Shown piece by piece: positions 1 to 8,830 of a DNA stretch of 64,000 bases. The DNA is taken from assembly GCA_964403795.1 (NCBI GenBank), contig CAYOHP010000024.1:5978-69977 (forward strand). The letters run 5' to 3'. The first letter of the stretch is position 1. The number at the start of each line of letters is the position of its first letter. This DNA comes from CAYOHP01 sp964403795 [NCBI: uncultured bacterium]. GTDB taxonomy: Bacteria > Muiribacteriota > UBA6191 > CAZXTJ01. The translations under genes and the position numbers were made by a program. The notes under the pieces are model-generated. The model saw only the letters and a program-made list of their open reading frames with translations, had not been told where the DNA came from and did not search any database.

Positions 1-20
1 GCCTGCACGAGCTTCTTCAT
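1..20 (-). CDS. Start of an unidentified gene running off the window edge
   Basis: An ATG on the minus strand at position 20 opens a reading frame beginning MKKLVQ that leaves the window after six codons. A GGAG-type ribosome binding site lies about 6 nt before it, and a possible -10 box (TACGAT) lies 41-46 nt before it. The Lys-Lys start is compatible with a signal peptide, but far too little is visible to name a product. The assignment rests only on start codon, ribosome binding site and divergent placement relative to the HEAT-repeat gene. Confidence 0.4.
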
Positions 21-164
21 GGTCACTCCGCTTCCCTCGACACGACTCTTCCCGGACCGCATCGTACATGTCCCGACGGCAGGCGCCGCGGGTCCCCCGC
101 CCTTACTACGGAGGAGGTGCCTTCCGGGTTGTGTCGAGCCTTGGTTGCCCGGGATCCCGCTTCG

Positions 165-194
165 TTGCGCCCTCGTCCGCGGCTGGTCTACGTT
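165..194 (+). promoter_or_regulatory. Promoter of the HEAT-repeat gene
   Basis: TTGCGC (165-170) and TACGTT (189-194) are separated by 18 bp, a good -35/-10 pair for a sigma-70 factor that accepts TAnnnT -10 boxes. Transcription would begin near 201, only about 6 nt before the ATG at 207. This supports 207 as the true start rather than the in-frame GTG at 117. Confidence 0.5.
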
Positions 195-206
195 GCCCCT
201 GGCTCG

Positions 207-2915
207 ATGGCGATCAACCTCGAAAAGGTCGTACAGGACCTGGAGTCCGCGCCCCCGGAGACCCGGTCCGTGGCCGTGACCCTTCTCCTGCGCATCCCTG
301 CGGAGCAGCTCCTGGCCGATCGCGAGCTCTTCCACCGGCTCTGCCATGGGGCCGAGCAGGGGGCCCTGAAGGAGGAAGGCGATCTCGGGGACCTCTTCGC
401 CCGGCTCCGGGACCGTCTCCAGCAGGTCCGCATGCAATCGCTGCCGGACCGCGGCAAGGAGAAGCTCGACCTCTCGGGCCTGGGCCGCGGCGACCCCAGG
501 ACCCAGATCTCCACCCTGGAGGCGATCGCCGCCGGCAAGCACACCCAGGCCCTGGGAGAGATCCGCGCCCTGCTCGAGGTGGGGGCCATGGACCGGGTAC
601 TGGCGGTGGCCGTCGATACCCTCGGGCGGCTCGGAAACCCCGGCGACGACCTGGCCCGGATCCGCAACCACCTGGGACACCACTCGGGCCGGGTACGGGC
701 GGCCGCGGTCGAGGCCTTCGCGGCCCTCTCCGACCCCGACCAGATCGTACTCACCCTGGGTCCGGCCCTGGGGGACCGGCATCCCATGGTGAGGGCCGGG
801 GCCATCCGGGCTTTCTCGGTGGTGGGCCGGGAGGCCCTGATCGAGCGTCTGAAGTCCCTGGTCCAGAACGAGGCGCCCGAACGTCGGGCTTTGGCCCTTC
901 CGCTCCTCTCCTACCTGCGCGGCGACGCCATCCTGGAACTGCTCCGGAAGATGGCCGCCGATCCCTCCGAGGCGATCCGCGCCGAAGTCGTGAACATCCT
1001 CCGGGCCCACGGGGGACGCCAGGTGATGAGCACGCTCGAGTGGCTGGCGCAGGACCGGAGCCAGGCGATCAAGGCGCATGCCGCCCGCTCCATGGCGCTG
1101 CTCCGGGCAGGTCGCGGGATGCGACCCGGATTCGACCTGGCCCAACTCGATTCCGTCCCCCGCGAGCCGCCGTCGATGGGCGAGGTGCCGGATCTGGCGA
1201 GCCTTCCGCCCCAGACCCAGAATCAGTACCTCATGAGGATGAAGCTGGTCGGATCCCCGAGGATCTACGACCTCCTGCTCCCGTTGCTCGACCGGGAGGA
1301 TCTCCGGGTCGAGGTGCTGGCCTCGGTGCTCTCGGCCTTCTCGGTGGTGGGCGGTCGGGAGGACGTGAACCGGATCCGGCCGTTCCTGGCGCACTCCGAC
1401 GGGCGGGTGCGGGCCAATGCGGTCGAGGCCATCGACATCATGGGCGGGCGCAAGGAGATCCTGACCTGGCTCACGCCCTTGCTGGCCGACCCCATGCCCC
1501 GGGTGAAGCAGAACGTCCTCACCGCCCTGGGGCGTTTCGGCGAAGGCGTGTTCCTGAACCACCTGCAGCGCATGATCCACTCGCCCCATTCGGCGGTGCG
1601 CGTCTCGGGCGTCTATGCCCTGGCCCACTACCCGGGACCGGCCGCCCAGCAGCTGGCGGTGAAGGTCCTGGAGGACCGCGACCGGGAGGTCCGGCTCAAC
1701 TTCGCGGAGGCCATGGCCGGTCGCCAGGAACCGTGGGCCCGGGGTCTCCTGGAACGGATGCAGAAGGCCGACCTCGACATGGATGTCCGCAACGCCGCCA
1801 AGACCAGCCTGGAGGCGGCTCCCCAGCCCACCGTGGAGGGCGGCGGGGACGACGGGATCCCCACCGGTCCGGCCCGTTCCCCAGGGGCCTCGTCTCCCCC
1901 GGCCCGCCCTCCGACCTCGGCCCCGCCGATGGCCCCGGGAGGAGCCCCAGGCCCAGGTCAGGCCCCGGGCGCCGGCCGGGCGGGACCGGGCCGACCGGTG
2001 CCCGGCCCGCCGGGTCCGACGGCCGCGCCGGGATCCGGACCCGGTGCGCCTCCGGCGGGGGTCCTGCCCTCGCCTCCCGGAGGCCCCCAGCTGCCGCCGG
2101 CCGAGGCCTTCACCATGGTCGACGGGCTCCCCATGTGCCCCGCTCCCGACCTGCCGCCTCCCAGCGTCCGCATGGCGGCCAGCGTGGTCGGCGTCGAGGG
2201 ACGGCGGGGCGAGGTCGCCAGCGAGGACCAGTTCCGTTCCTCGATCGACGCGGCCGCCGACGAGGTCCTGGGCATGGCCCAGCAGGCGGCGGCCGAGCTG
2301 GCGCGCATGGAGCACCCCCGGGGTGCCGACGCCGAGGCGAGCTCGGCCGAGAACCGGCGTCCCGCCCCTATCCCGTCGAGCGAATCGGGGGACATGGTGC
2401 TCGAGACCATGGGGGGGATGAGCGACCCCGGCGACTCGACCGACTCGCTGGGTCAGACCTTCATGAACTTCGCGGCCCTGATCAGCCCCGGCAAGCTGGC
2501 GGTGATGAAGAAGGTCCAGGAGCTCGAGCGGCAGCGGGACGAGGTGCTCGAGAAGCTCGGCCGGGCGCTCTGGGACAAGATCTCCCGGGGCGACCTCCAG
2601 CACGAGGGCTTCTCGCGGACCCTGTTCGTGCTGAAGAAGTACCTCCACGGGATGAAGGACCAGAAGAAGGGCGGGGGCGGCGACGCCCAGGCCAGCGGCT
2701 GGCTGTCGAAGCTCTTCACCGGCGGAGGCGAGGGGGGGGCCGGGGGCGACGTCCGGGAGCCGCCCCAGCTGCGCACCCAGTACCGCAACCTCGCCAAGGA
2801 TGCCCTCCGGCTCGACGAGATGAAGGACCTCGACCTCGCCGAGTTCAGCGCCCTGGTGGGCGAGATCCGCCGGTTCGATGCCGAGATCAAGGGGCTGTCG
2901 GAAAAGCCGGCGTAG
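207..2915 (+). CDS. HEAT-repeat protein with proline-rich linker
   Basis: This encodes a 902-residue protein with no signal peptide or membrane segment, so probably cytoplasmic. Roughly residues 1-550 are tandem alpha-helical HEAT-like repeats, recognisable from recurring patterns such as 'HSGRVRAAAVEAF', 'HSDGRVRANAVEAI' and 'SAVRVSGVYAL'. Residues about 560-670 are a Pro/Gly/Ala-rich linker. The C-terminal 200 residues are acidic and partly helical, with a Gly-rich break. HEAT scaffolds bind other proteins; the partner is unknown and no catalytic motif is seen. The start at 207 (MAINLEK) is chosen because a promoter ends just upstream. An in-frame GTG at 117 would add 30 residues of low-complexity, Arg/Pro-rich sequence. 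It converges on the dehydrogenase at 3019. Confidence 0.75.
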   Translation: MAINLEKVVQDLESAPPETRSVAVTLLLRIPAEQLLADRELFHRLCHGAEQGALKEEGDLGDLFARLRDRLQQVRMQSLPDRGKEKLDLSGLGRGDPRTQISTLEAIAAGKHTQALGEIRALLEVGAMDRVLAVAVDTLGRLGNPGDDLARIRNHLGHHSGRVRAAAVEAFAALSDPDQIVLTLGPALGDRHPMVRAGAIRAFSVVGREALIERLKSLVQNEAPERRALALPLLSYLRGDAILELLRKMAADPSEAIRAEVVNILRAHGGRQVMSTLEWLAQDRSQAIKAHAARSMALLRAGRGMRPGFDLAQLDSVPREPPSMGEVPDLASLPPQTQNQYLMRMKLVGSPRIYDLLLPLLDREDLRVEVLASVLSAFSVVGGREDVNRIRPFLAHSDGRVRANAVEAIDIMGGRKEILTWLTPLLADPMPRVKQNVLTALGRFGEGVFLNHLQRMIHSPHSAVRVSGVYALAHYPGPAAQQLAVKVLEDRDREVRLNFAEAMAGRQEPWARGLLERMQKADLDMDVRNAAKTSLEAAPQPTVEGGGDDGIPTGPARSPGASSPPARPPTSAPPMAPGGAPGPGQAPGAGRAGPGRPVPGPPGPTAAPGSGPGAPPAGVLPSPPGGPQLPPAEAFTMVDGLPMCPAPDLPPPSVRMAASVVGVEGRRGEVASEDQFRSSIDAAADEVLGMAQQAAAELARMEHPRGADAEASSAENRRPAPIPSSESGDMVLETMGGMSDPGDSTDSLGQTFMNFAALISPGKLAVMKKVQELERQRDEVLEKLGRALWDKISRGDLQHEGFSRTLFVLKKYLHGMKDQKKGGGGDAQASGWLSKLFTGGGEGGAGGDVREPPQLRTQYRNLAKDALRLDEMKDLDLAEFSALVGEIRRFDAEIKGLSEKPA

Positions 2916-2941
2916 GCGAGGCGTCGGGCGCAGCCGGAGCG

Positions 2942-2960
2942 CCCCCGGTTCACCCGGGGG
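2942..2960. terminator. GC-rich hairpin between convergent genes
   Basis: CCCCCGG (2942-2948) and CCGGGGG (2954-2960) form a perfect 7-bp stem with a 5-nt loop. It lies between the converging HEAT-repeat and dehydrogenase genes. There is no T-tract on either side, so it is a probable but not classical bidirectional terminator. Confidence 0.45.
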
Positions 2961-3018
2961 AAACAGTGAAGGCGCAGCCCGACCGCGAGCGAGGCCCCTG
3001 GGCCGAGCTGCCGACGAA

Positions 3019-4035
3019 CTAGTACCCCAAGCGGGGGTCGACCCGGGCCTCGAGCGGCTGGTTGCGGGCGAAGCGGGCCAGGTTGGCTCCGAACAGGGAC
3101 GCCGCGGCCTCGACGTAGCCGGGGAAGTTCCCCGCCAGGTGGGGTGTCACCAGCACCCGGGGGTCGTCCCAGAACTCCGAGCTGTCGGGGAGCGGCTCCT
3201 CCCTGAATACGTCGAGGGCGGCGCCCAGCAGCCGACCCTTGGCGATGGCCTGGGAAAGGGCCTTCTCGTCGAGCAGCTCGCCCCGCCCCACGTTGATGAG
3301 GAAAGCGCCCCGCTTCATCTTGCCGAGGATCGCCCGGGAGAAGATCCCCCGGGTCTCCGGGGTTAGCGGCAGCAGCACTACCAGCCAGTCGGACTCGGCC
3401 AGCACCGTCTCCAGCCCCTCCGGACCGTAGAGGGCGTCGACCCCCTCGGGGAGCGGGCCCTCGACCGGGGTGCGCTTCATGCCGATGACCCGCATCCCGA
3501 GCGCTTTGGCCCGGGGCGCCAGGTGGCGTCCCACGGCCCCGAACCCGACGAGTCCCATGGTGGTCCCCACCACGGTGCGGATCGAGGGCAGGTGCCGACG
3601 AGGCTCCCAGCGGTGCTCGCGCTGGTCGTCCCGCAGCTGGAACAGGCACTTGGAACGGGCCAGCACCACGCCCAGGACGTACTCGGTCATGTAGGGACCG
3701 TGCAGGCCCCGGGAGTTGGTGAGGACGAGGCCTTCCCGGCTCGAGGAGGGCGGGAGGTTCTCGTCCACGCCCGAGATGCCCAGGTGGACCCAGCGCAGCG
3801 ACGAACCCGCCTGGAGAACTTCCTCGTCGAGCCGGAACGCGAACAGGGCCTCGGCGCCCGGCAACGACTCGAGCAGCTGCGGCCGGCCCACCGGGAACCG
3901 GATCTCGGGCTCGATGGGGAGGTCTCCCAGGGCCTCGCGCACGGCCTGGCGAACGGCCGCCTTGCGGGAGGGCTCGCGCCCCACCGCTGCCACCATGACG
4001 AGGGGACGTGGGGCCTTGGTCGGTCCGCGGGGCAA
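3019..4035 (-). CDS. D-isomer specific 2-hydroxyacid dehydrogenase
   Basis: This NAD(P)-dependent enzyme of the D-2-hydroxyacid dehydrogenase family is 338 residues from the TTG at 4035, a usual length. The Rossmann glycine motif GLVGFGAVGR is present. So are the catalytic triad regions: Arg in NVGRGELLDE, Glu in DVFREEPLP and His in TPHLAG. The substrate (glyoxylate/hydroxypyruvate, phosphoglycerate or another 2-oxo acid) cannot be told from sequence. No ACT domain is present, so it is unlikely to be a regulated SerA. The TTG start has an AAGGAAG ribosome binding site about 6 nt upstream; ATG 3996 is the alternative (325 residues). A possible own -10 box, TACACT, lies at 4082-4077, 42 nt upstream of the start and after the GNAT gene stop. 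Confidence 0.85.
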   Translation of the reverse strand: MPRGPTKAPRPLVMVAAVGREPSRKAAVRQAVREALGDLPIEPEIRFPVGRPQLLESLPGAEALFAFRLDEEVLQAGSSLRWVHLGISGVDENLPPSSSREGLVLTNSRGLHGPYMTEYVLGVVLARSKCLFQLRDDQREHRWEPRRHLPSIRTVVGTTMGLVGFGAVGRHLAPRAKALGMRVIGMKRTPVEGPLPEGVDALYGPEGLETVLAESDWLVVLLPLTPETRGIFSRAILGKMKRGAFLINVGRGELLDEKALSQAIAKGRLLGAALDVFREEPLPDSSEFWDDPRVLVTPHLAGNFPGYVEAAASLFGANLARFARNQPLEARVDPRLGY

Positions 4036-4112
4036 GGCGACTTCCTTCCGGTCTAAGGCGTGGGGAGTCCGGGGGGAGTGTACGCCGGCGGGGCCCCCCG
4101 TGCGACAGGCTT

Positions 4113-4559
4113 CTAGCCCGGATCCAGCTTCCGGACCATCCTCCGGTGTTCGATGCCGCAGTCCAGGAAAACGTCGCCCTCGGCCTGGTAGCCGAGCTCC
4201 CGGTAGAAGTCGAGGGCGGTGACCTGGGCATCGAGCATGCATTCCGCCAGGCCCCGACGGGACGCCTCGGCCTCCAGGGACGCCACCACCTTCCGGCCCC
4301 AGCCGCGTCCCCGCTGCCCGGAGAGGACCGCGATCCGCTGCAGCTTGCCCCGGCCCTCCTTCTCGACCATGCGGCCGGTGGCGACGGGGCGACCCTCCGC
4401 GTCCCTGCCCAGCACGTGGAAGGCGGTGCGGTCGTACTCGTCCCGCTCGGACCCGATGGGGACACCCTGTTCCATGACGAAGACCCGGAACCGGATCGCC
4501 AGGGCGTCGTCGAGGTCGCGGGCGCTGCCCACCGGCGCCACCCTACCCCCGGTGGTCAC
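4113..4559 (-). CDS. GNAT family N-acetyltransferase (ElaA-like)
   Basis: This 148-residue single-domain acetyltransferase probably transfers an acetyl group from acetyl-CoA to an amine. The acetyl-CoA binding loop follows the GNAT pattern Q/R-x-x-G-x-G/A in 'LSGQRGRGWGRKVV'. The N-terminal 'IRFRVFVMEQGVP' and C-terminal 'ALDFYRELGYQAEGDVFLD' are typical of ElaA/YjcF-type members. The GTG start overlaps the stop of the upstream cNMP-binding gene by 4 bp (GTGA), so the two are translationally coupled. The acceptor substrate is unknown. Linkage to a cyclic-nucleotide sensor and to acetyl-CoA carboxylase suggests a role in acetyl metabolism or protein acetylation, which is inference. Confidence 0.85.
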   Translation of the reverse strand: MTTGGRVAPVGSARDLDDALAIRFRVFVMEQGVPIGSERDEYDRTAFHVLGRDAEGRPVATGRMVEKEGRGKLQRIAVLSGQRGRGWGRKVVASLEAEASRRGLAECMLDAQVTALDFYRELGYQAEGDVFLDCGIEHRRMVRKLDPG

Positions 4560-5764
4560 CGGAACAGGTTCCAGATCCCCAAGGACGAGAGCAGGCCCTC
4601 GGGTTCCGCCGGCAGGCTCAGGATCTGGCGGGCCAGCCGGGTCACCTGGGCCGAGACCCTGGCCTTGGGGGCCCGGCGCACGACCGGCTCCCCGGCGGCC
4701 TCGGCGGCGGCCACCGCACCCTGGTCGGCCTCCACGATCCCCAGGATGGGGTCGCCGAGTTCGAACTCGATGGACTCGCTGTCGCCCCCGGCGGCGGCCT
4801 TGTTGAGGACGAAGCGCACCCGGCCTTCGAGGCCGAGCCGGCGCAGCGCCTCTCCCACCCCGCGGGCCCGCCGGATGGCCGGACCTCCCGGCTCGAAGAC
4901 CACGTAGCTCACGTCCGAGTACCGGGCCAGGGCCTCCTCGCAGGGCCCGGGCCAGGGACCGCAGTCGGCGATCCGGAACTGGTGGGTGGCGCCGGCCGCC
5001 GCCAGGAGTGCCTGGAGGCGGGACTCCGCTCCGGGATCTTCGAAGGCGTTCCCCACCCCGGTCAGCAGGTCGACACCGGCCGTGGTCGAGGTGACGAACC
5101 GGCGGATATCGTCCGGCCCCGGGTTCCCCCGGGTGAGGAGCCGCTCCAGACCGTTGCCGGCGGCCACCCCGAAGTACTTGTGGAGGGTCGGTGCGGTGCG
5201 ATGCATGTCGATCAGGAGCACCGGCCGTTCCGAGAGATCGCGGACCTTGATCGCCAGGTTGGCGGCCAGGAAGGAAGCCCCCTCGCGCCCCCCGGTCGAA
5301 AGGAAGACCAGCGAATGCGGGTCGTCGGCGGCCCTTCGGGCGGCCTCCTCGGCGGTGCGGGCCGCTGCCAGCCGGTCCAGGTAGGTGCGCATGATCTTGG
5401 CGGAGAGGGGGGCCTCGCTCGCCATCAGCTCGTCGAACTCCTGCTGGCCGATCCGCACCAGACGGGCATCGGAGGTGACGGTGGCGTCGGCCATGCGGCT
5501 GCGGGCCCGGAGCAGGCCCATCTCCCCGAAGAAGGCGCCGGGACCGAGCTCGATGGTCTTCTCGGGTTCGACCTGGGAGGCCGGGATCCGGATCTCGACT
5601 CCGCCCGAGGCCACCACGAAGAGGCAGTCGGCGGGATCCCCGCAGGCGAAGAGCCGGGTCCCCTGGGGCTCGTCCAGGACGGTCGCGCTCTCCGCCAGGC
5701 GGGCCAGGTCGTCGGGGCCCAGGTTCCGGAACATGGGAACCGCGGCCAGCAGCTCCTCGATCAT
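4556..5764 (-). CDS. Cyclic-nucleotide-binding domain fused to a degenerate BY-kinase/ParA-like ATPase
   Basis: This is a 402-residue cytoplasmic protein. Residues about 8-120 are a CRP-type cNMP-binding domain; the phosphate-binding cassette reads 'FFGEMGLLRARSRMADATV', with the FGE and Arg expected for a ligand-binding member. Residues about 150-390 match the CpsD/ParA-type ATPase fold ('LVFLSTGG', 'LAANLAIKV', 'VLLIDMHRTAPTLHKYFG'). The Walker A loop reads GREGASF where family members have GEGKST: the essential Lys is Ala and the following Thr is Phe. The Asp of Walker A' is replaced by His. ATP hydrolysis is therefore unlikely. ATG 5764 is preceded by a GGGGGA ribosome binding site; GTG 5800 has none. 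It follows the sigma factor gene by 42 nt and overlaps the acetyltransferase gene by 4 bp. Confidence 0.8.
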   Translation of the reverse strand: MIEELLAAVPMFRNLGPDDLARLAESATVLDEPQGTRLFACGDPADCLFVVASGGVEIRIPASQVEPEKTIELGPGAFFGEMGLLRARSRMADATVTSDARLVRIGQQEFDELMASEAPLSAKIMRTYLDRLAAARTAEEAARRAADDPHSLVFLSTGGREGASFLAANLAIKVRDLSERPVLLIDMHRTAPTLHKYFGVAAGNGLERLLTRGNPGPDDIRRFVTSTTAGVDLLTGVGNAFEDPGAESRLQALLAAAGATHQFRIADCGPWPGPCEEALARYSDVSYVVFEPGGPAIRRARGVGEALRRLGLEGRVRFVLNKAAAGGDSESIEFELGDPILGIVEADQGAVAAAEAAGEPVVRRAPKARVSAQVTRLARQILSLPAEPEGLLSSLGIWNLFR

Positions 5765-5806
5765 GGTCCCCCGCTCAGTCCCCGGTGGCGAAGAGTTCAC
5801 GGGCGC

Positions 5807-6985
5807 TCACTGGTTGAAGTAGTAGTCCTTGAGGCGGGAGTTGGCCTTGGCCGAGCGCTTCAGCTTCTTCAGGCCGCGGGCCTCGATCTGGCGGATCCGT
5901 TCCCGGGTGACGTTGAAGCGCTTCCCGATCCATGCCAGGGACCTCGGCACTCCGTCCTCCAGGCCGAACCGGAGCTTCAGGATTTCCCGTTCCCGGTCCG
6001 AGAGCTCCGAGAGCACGCCGTCGATGTGCTCCCGGAGCACGCCCTTGAAGGTCGCCTCCTCGGGGCTCGCTTCGTCCCGGTCCGACTCCAGGAAGTCGCC
6101 GATGGTGGCGCTGCCCGAGTCGTCCTCCCCCTTGATGTTCTGCTGGAAGAAGATGGGATCGGTGGCCAGCCGGAGCAGATCCTCGCACTCCTCGGTGGTG
6201 CGCCCGGTGAGCTGGGCGATCTCGTCGAGGGTGGGGTCCCGGTTCAGCTTCTGGGTGATGTCCTGGACCTGGCGCTTGAACTTGTTGACCTGCTCGACGA
6301 TGTGGACCGGGACCCGGATCACCTTGGTCTGCTCGGCGATGGCCCGGATGATCGACTGCTTGATCCACCAGGTGGCGTAGGTCGAGAACTTGTACCCGAG
6401 CGAGTAGTCGAACTTCTCCACCGAGCGCAGCAGGCCCAGGTTCCCCTCCTGGATCAGGTCCAGGAACAGGAGCCCGCGATTGATGTAGCGCTTGGCGATG
6501 TTGACGACCAGCCGCAAGTTGGCCCTCACCAGGGCCTTCTTGGCCTCGATGTCGCCCCGGGCGATGCGCTTGGCCAGCTCGATCTCGGTCTTGCCGTCGA
6601 TCAGCTCCGTCTTGTTCAGGCCCTGGAGGTAGGAGACGACCGGGTTCTGGTCCGACTCCTTGCTGGACTTGCCGCCCTTGGCGGCATCGGGATCCTTGGG
6701 GGCCCGGGCCTTGCCGCCCTTGCCCTTGCCGCCGCCCCGCCGGTCGGTCCCGCCCTCGGGACCTTCGCCGCCCTCGGCGTCCTCGGCCACGTCGCTGGCC
6801 CGGCGCCGGAACTTGCTCTTCTCGCCGCCTTCGATGTGGCGTCGGGCCACCAGCTTGCGGGGACCCTTGGGTGCCTCGGGAGCCGGGGCCGGCGCGGGAG
6901 GTGCCGCGGGCTCGGAGGCGGGAGACTTCGACGACGACCGCTTGGAGGGCGCGGTCCCGGATCGCTTCTTGGGCTTCTGGGCCAA
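5807..6985 (-). CDS. rpoD: RNA polymerase sigma-70 factor, RpoD/SigA-like
   Basis: This is a 392-residue sigma factor of the primary/group 2 type. The first ~130 residues are Lys/Ala/Pro/Gly-rich and lack a recognisable region 1.1. Region 1.2 (DQNPVVSYLQGLNKTELI), region 2 (NLRLVVNIAKRYINRG, LIQEGNLGLLRSVEKFDY, FSTYATWWIKQSI) and region 3 follow. Region 4 (SDREREILKLRFGLEDG, FNVTRERIRQIEARGLKKLK) ends the protein. These recognise -10 and -35 promoter elements. The TTG start has an AGAGGAG ribosome binding site placed inside the last codons of accA, 5 bp upstream, so it is co-transcribed with accDA. Whether it is the housekeeping sigma or a group 2 paralogue cannot be settled from one window. 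Confidence 0.9.
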   Translation of the reverse strand: MAQKPKKRSGTAPSKRSSSKSPASEPAAPPAPAPAPEAPKGPRKLVARRHIEGGEKSKFRRRASDVAEDAEGGEGPEGGTDRRGGGKGKGGKARAPKDPDAAKGGKSSKESDQNPVVSYLQGLNKTELIDGKTEIELAKRIARGDIEAKKALVRANLRLVVNIAKRYINRGLLFLDLIQEGNLGLLRSVEKFDYSLGYKFSTYATWWIKQSIIRAIAEQTKVIRVPVHIVEQVNKFKRQVQDITQKLNRDPTLDEIAQLTGRTTEECEDLLRLATDPIFFQQNIKGEDDSGSATIGDFLESDRDEASPEEATFKGVLREHIDGVLSELSDREREILKLRFGLEDGVPRSLAWIGKRFNVTRERIRQIEARGLKKLKRSAKANSRLKDYYFNQ

Positions 6986-6990
6986 GAGGG

Positions 6991-7956
6991 CTACTCCTCT
7001 ACCGTCTCGTACACCCCGAGCGAGCGGAACTTGGCGTATCGACGGGTGTTCAACTCGTCGGGGTCGAGCTGCTCGAGCTCGGCGAGGTGGCGCTCCAGGG
7101 TGTCCCCGAGCCGGGTGGCGGTCTCGGCGTGGCTGCGGTGGGCGCCGCCCAAGGGCTCGGGCACCACCTCGTCGATCACGCCCAGGCGGAGCAGGTCGGG
7201 GGCGGTGAGTTTCAGGGCCGAGGCGGCCATTTCCGCCTTGGAGACGTCCTTCCACAGGATCGAGGCGCAGGCCTCGGGCGAGATCACCGAGTAGACGGAG
7301 TACTCGAGCATCACGATCCGGTCGCCCACGCCCAGGGCCACCGCACCTCCCGAGCCGCCCTCACCGGTGACCGCCACCACGATCGGCACCTTGAAGAACG
7401 ACATCTCGAAGATGTTGCGGGCGATCGCCTCGGCCTGGCCGCGCTCCACGGCGTCGATCCCGGGGTAGGCGCCGGGGGTGTCGATGAAGGCCATGATGGG
7501 ACGGCGGAACTTGTTGGCCAGGCGCATCAGGCGCAGCGCCTTGCGGTAGCCCTCGGGATGGGGCATCCCGAAGTTGCGGGCCAGGTTCTCGTTGGTGTCC
7601 CGGCCCTTCTGATGGCCGACCACGACCACCGATCGCCCGCGGAAGCGGGCCATCCCGCCGATGATCGCCTCGTCGTCGGGGAACTGGCGCCCCCCGTGGA
7701 GCTCGACGAAGTCCTCGAAGAGGTGCTGGAGGTAGTCGCGGATGAGCGGCCGGCGGGGGTGGCGGGCGACCTGGGTGACCTGCCAGGGGGTGAGGCTCTT
7801 GTAGGTCTCTTCCTTGCGCTTCTCGAGCTTCTCGCGGAGGGTCTTGATCTCCTCGGAGAGGTCGAGATAGTGGGCGTCGGAGAGGGTCTGGAGCTCCTTG
7901 ATCTTGGCCTCGAGCTCGGTCAGGTGCTCTTCGAAAGCGAGGGGCTGGTGGCTCAT
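6991..7956 (-). CDS. accA: Acetyl-CoA carboxylase, carboxyltransferase subunit alpha
   Basis: This is the alpha half of the carboxyltransferase that moves the carboxyl group from biotin to acetyl-CoA to make malonyl-CoA, the first committed step of fatty acid synthesis. It is 321 residues, close to the E. coli protein (319). The N-terminal coiled-coil helix 'LTELEAKIKELQTL' and the conserved 'DTPGAYPGIDAVERGQAEAIARN' region (split here for brevity) with 'GEGGSGGA' are all present. The ATG overlaps the accD stop by 4 bp (ATGA), ensuring equimolar synthesis of the two subunits. It is followed 5 bp later by the sigma factor gene. Confidence 0.97.
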   Translation of the reverse strand: MSHQPLAFEEHLTELEAKIKELQTLSDAHYLDLSEEIKTLREKLEKRKEETYKSLTPWQVTQVARHPRRPLIRDYLQHLFEDFVELHGGRQFPDDEAIIGGMARFRGRSVVVVGHQKGRDTNENLARNFGMPHPEGYRKALRLMRLANKFRRPIMAFIDTPGAYPGIDAVERGQAEAIARNIFEMSFFKVPIVVAVTGEGGSGGAVALGVGDRIVMLEYSVYSVISPEACASILWKDVSKAEMAASALKLTAPDLLRLGVIDEVVPEPLGGAHRSHAETATRLGDTLERHLAELEQLDPDELNTRRYAKFRSLGVYETVEE

Positions 7957-8783
7957 GGTCCCGAGAACCACCGCATCACTTCGGTGATCCGCTGCTTGGC
8001 CTGGTGGCGGTGCACGATCATGTCGACGGCACCCTTCTCGAGCAGGAACTCGCTGCGCTGGAAGCCCTCGGGCAGGGTCTGGCGGATGGTCTGCTCGATC
8101 ACCCGGGGGCCGGCGAACCCGATCAGGGCCCCGGGCTCGGCCATGATCACGTCCCCGAGCATGGCGAAGCTGGCGGTCACGCCCCCGGTGGTCGGGTCGG
8201 TGAGGAACGAGATGTAGGGCAGCCGCTCCCGGGAGAGACGGGCGATGGCCTGGCCCGTCTTCACCATCTGCATGAGCGACAGGATGCCCTCGTCCATGCG
8301 GGCGCCGCCCGAGGTCGAGACCAGCACCAGGCCGCAGCGGTTCTCGACCGCCTTCTCGGCGGCCCTGGCGATGCGTTCCCCGACCACGCTCCCCATCGAG
8401 CCGCCGATGAAGGAGAAGTCGAAGACCCCGAGCACGGTGGGGATCTGGGAGACGGTGCAAGTGCCGACCCGGATGGCCTCGGTGGACCCGGTCTTCTCCC
8501 GGGCCTTCTCGATCCGCTCCGGGTAGCTCGAGTTGGCCGAGAACTCGAGGGGGTCGGCGGTCCGGAGCTCGGTGGCGAACTCCTTCCAGGTGCCCTCGTC
8601 GGCCAGGGAGTTCACCCGGTCGGTGCAGGGGAGCCGGAAGTGGAAGTCGCACTTGGGGCAGACGTAGAGCGACTTCTCGAGGTCCTTGGAGTAGATGGCC
8701 TCCTCGCAACGGGAACACTTCGTCCAGAGGTTGCTCGGGACGGTGGCCTTGGAGGCTTTGGACGAGAACCATCCGATGGGCAT
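7953..8783 (-). CDS. accD: Acetyl-CoA carboxylase, carboxyltransferase subunit beta
   Basis: This 276-residue zinc-binding beta subunit pairs with AccA. The N-terminal zinc ribbon has Cys23, Cys26, Cys42 and Cys45 in CSRC and CPKC. The crotonase-like core follows with 'GVFDFSFIGGSMGSVVGE', 'STSGGARMDEG' and 'PTTGGVTASFAMLGD', which form the acyl-CoA binding and oxyanion surfaces. ATG 8783 (MPIGWF) is chosen because it matches the usual AccD start. A promoter (TTGTCT-17-TACTGT) lies about 50 nt upstream. It is first gene of the operon accD-accA-sigma factor-cNMP/ATPase-GNAT. Confidence 0.97.
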   Translation of the reverse strand: MPIGWFSSKASKATVPSNLWTKCSRCEEAIYSKDLEKSLYVCPKCDFHFRLPCTDRVNSLADEGTWKEFATELRTADPLEFSANSSYPERIEKAREKTGSTEAIRVGTCTVSQIPTVLGVFDFSFIGGSMGSVVGERIARAAEKAVENRCGLVLVSTSGGARMDEGILSLMQMVKTGQAIARLSRERLPYISFLTDPTTGGVTASFAMLGDVIMAEPGALIGFAGPRVIEQTIRQTLPEGFQRSEFLLEKGAVDMIVHRHQAKQRITEVMRWFSGP

Positions 8784-8830
8784 GGTGATCCTGCGTCGGG
8801 CTCCGGGAGGGGGCCGCGGACGCATCGGGG

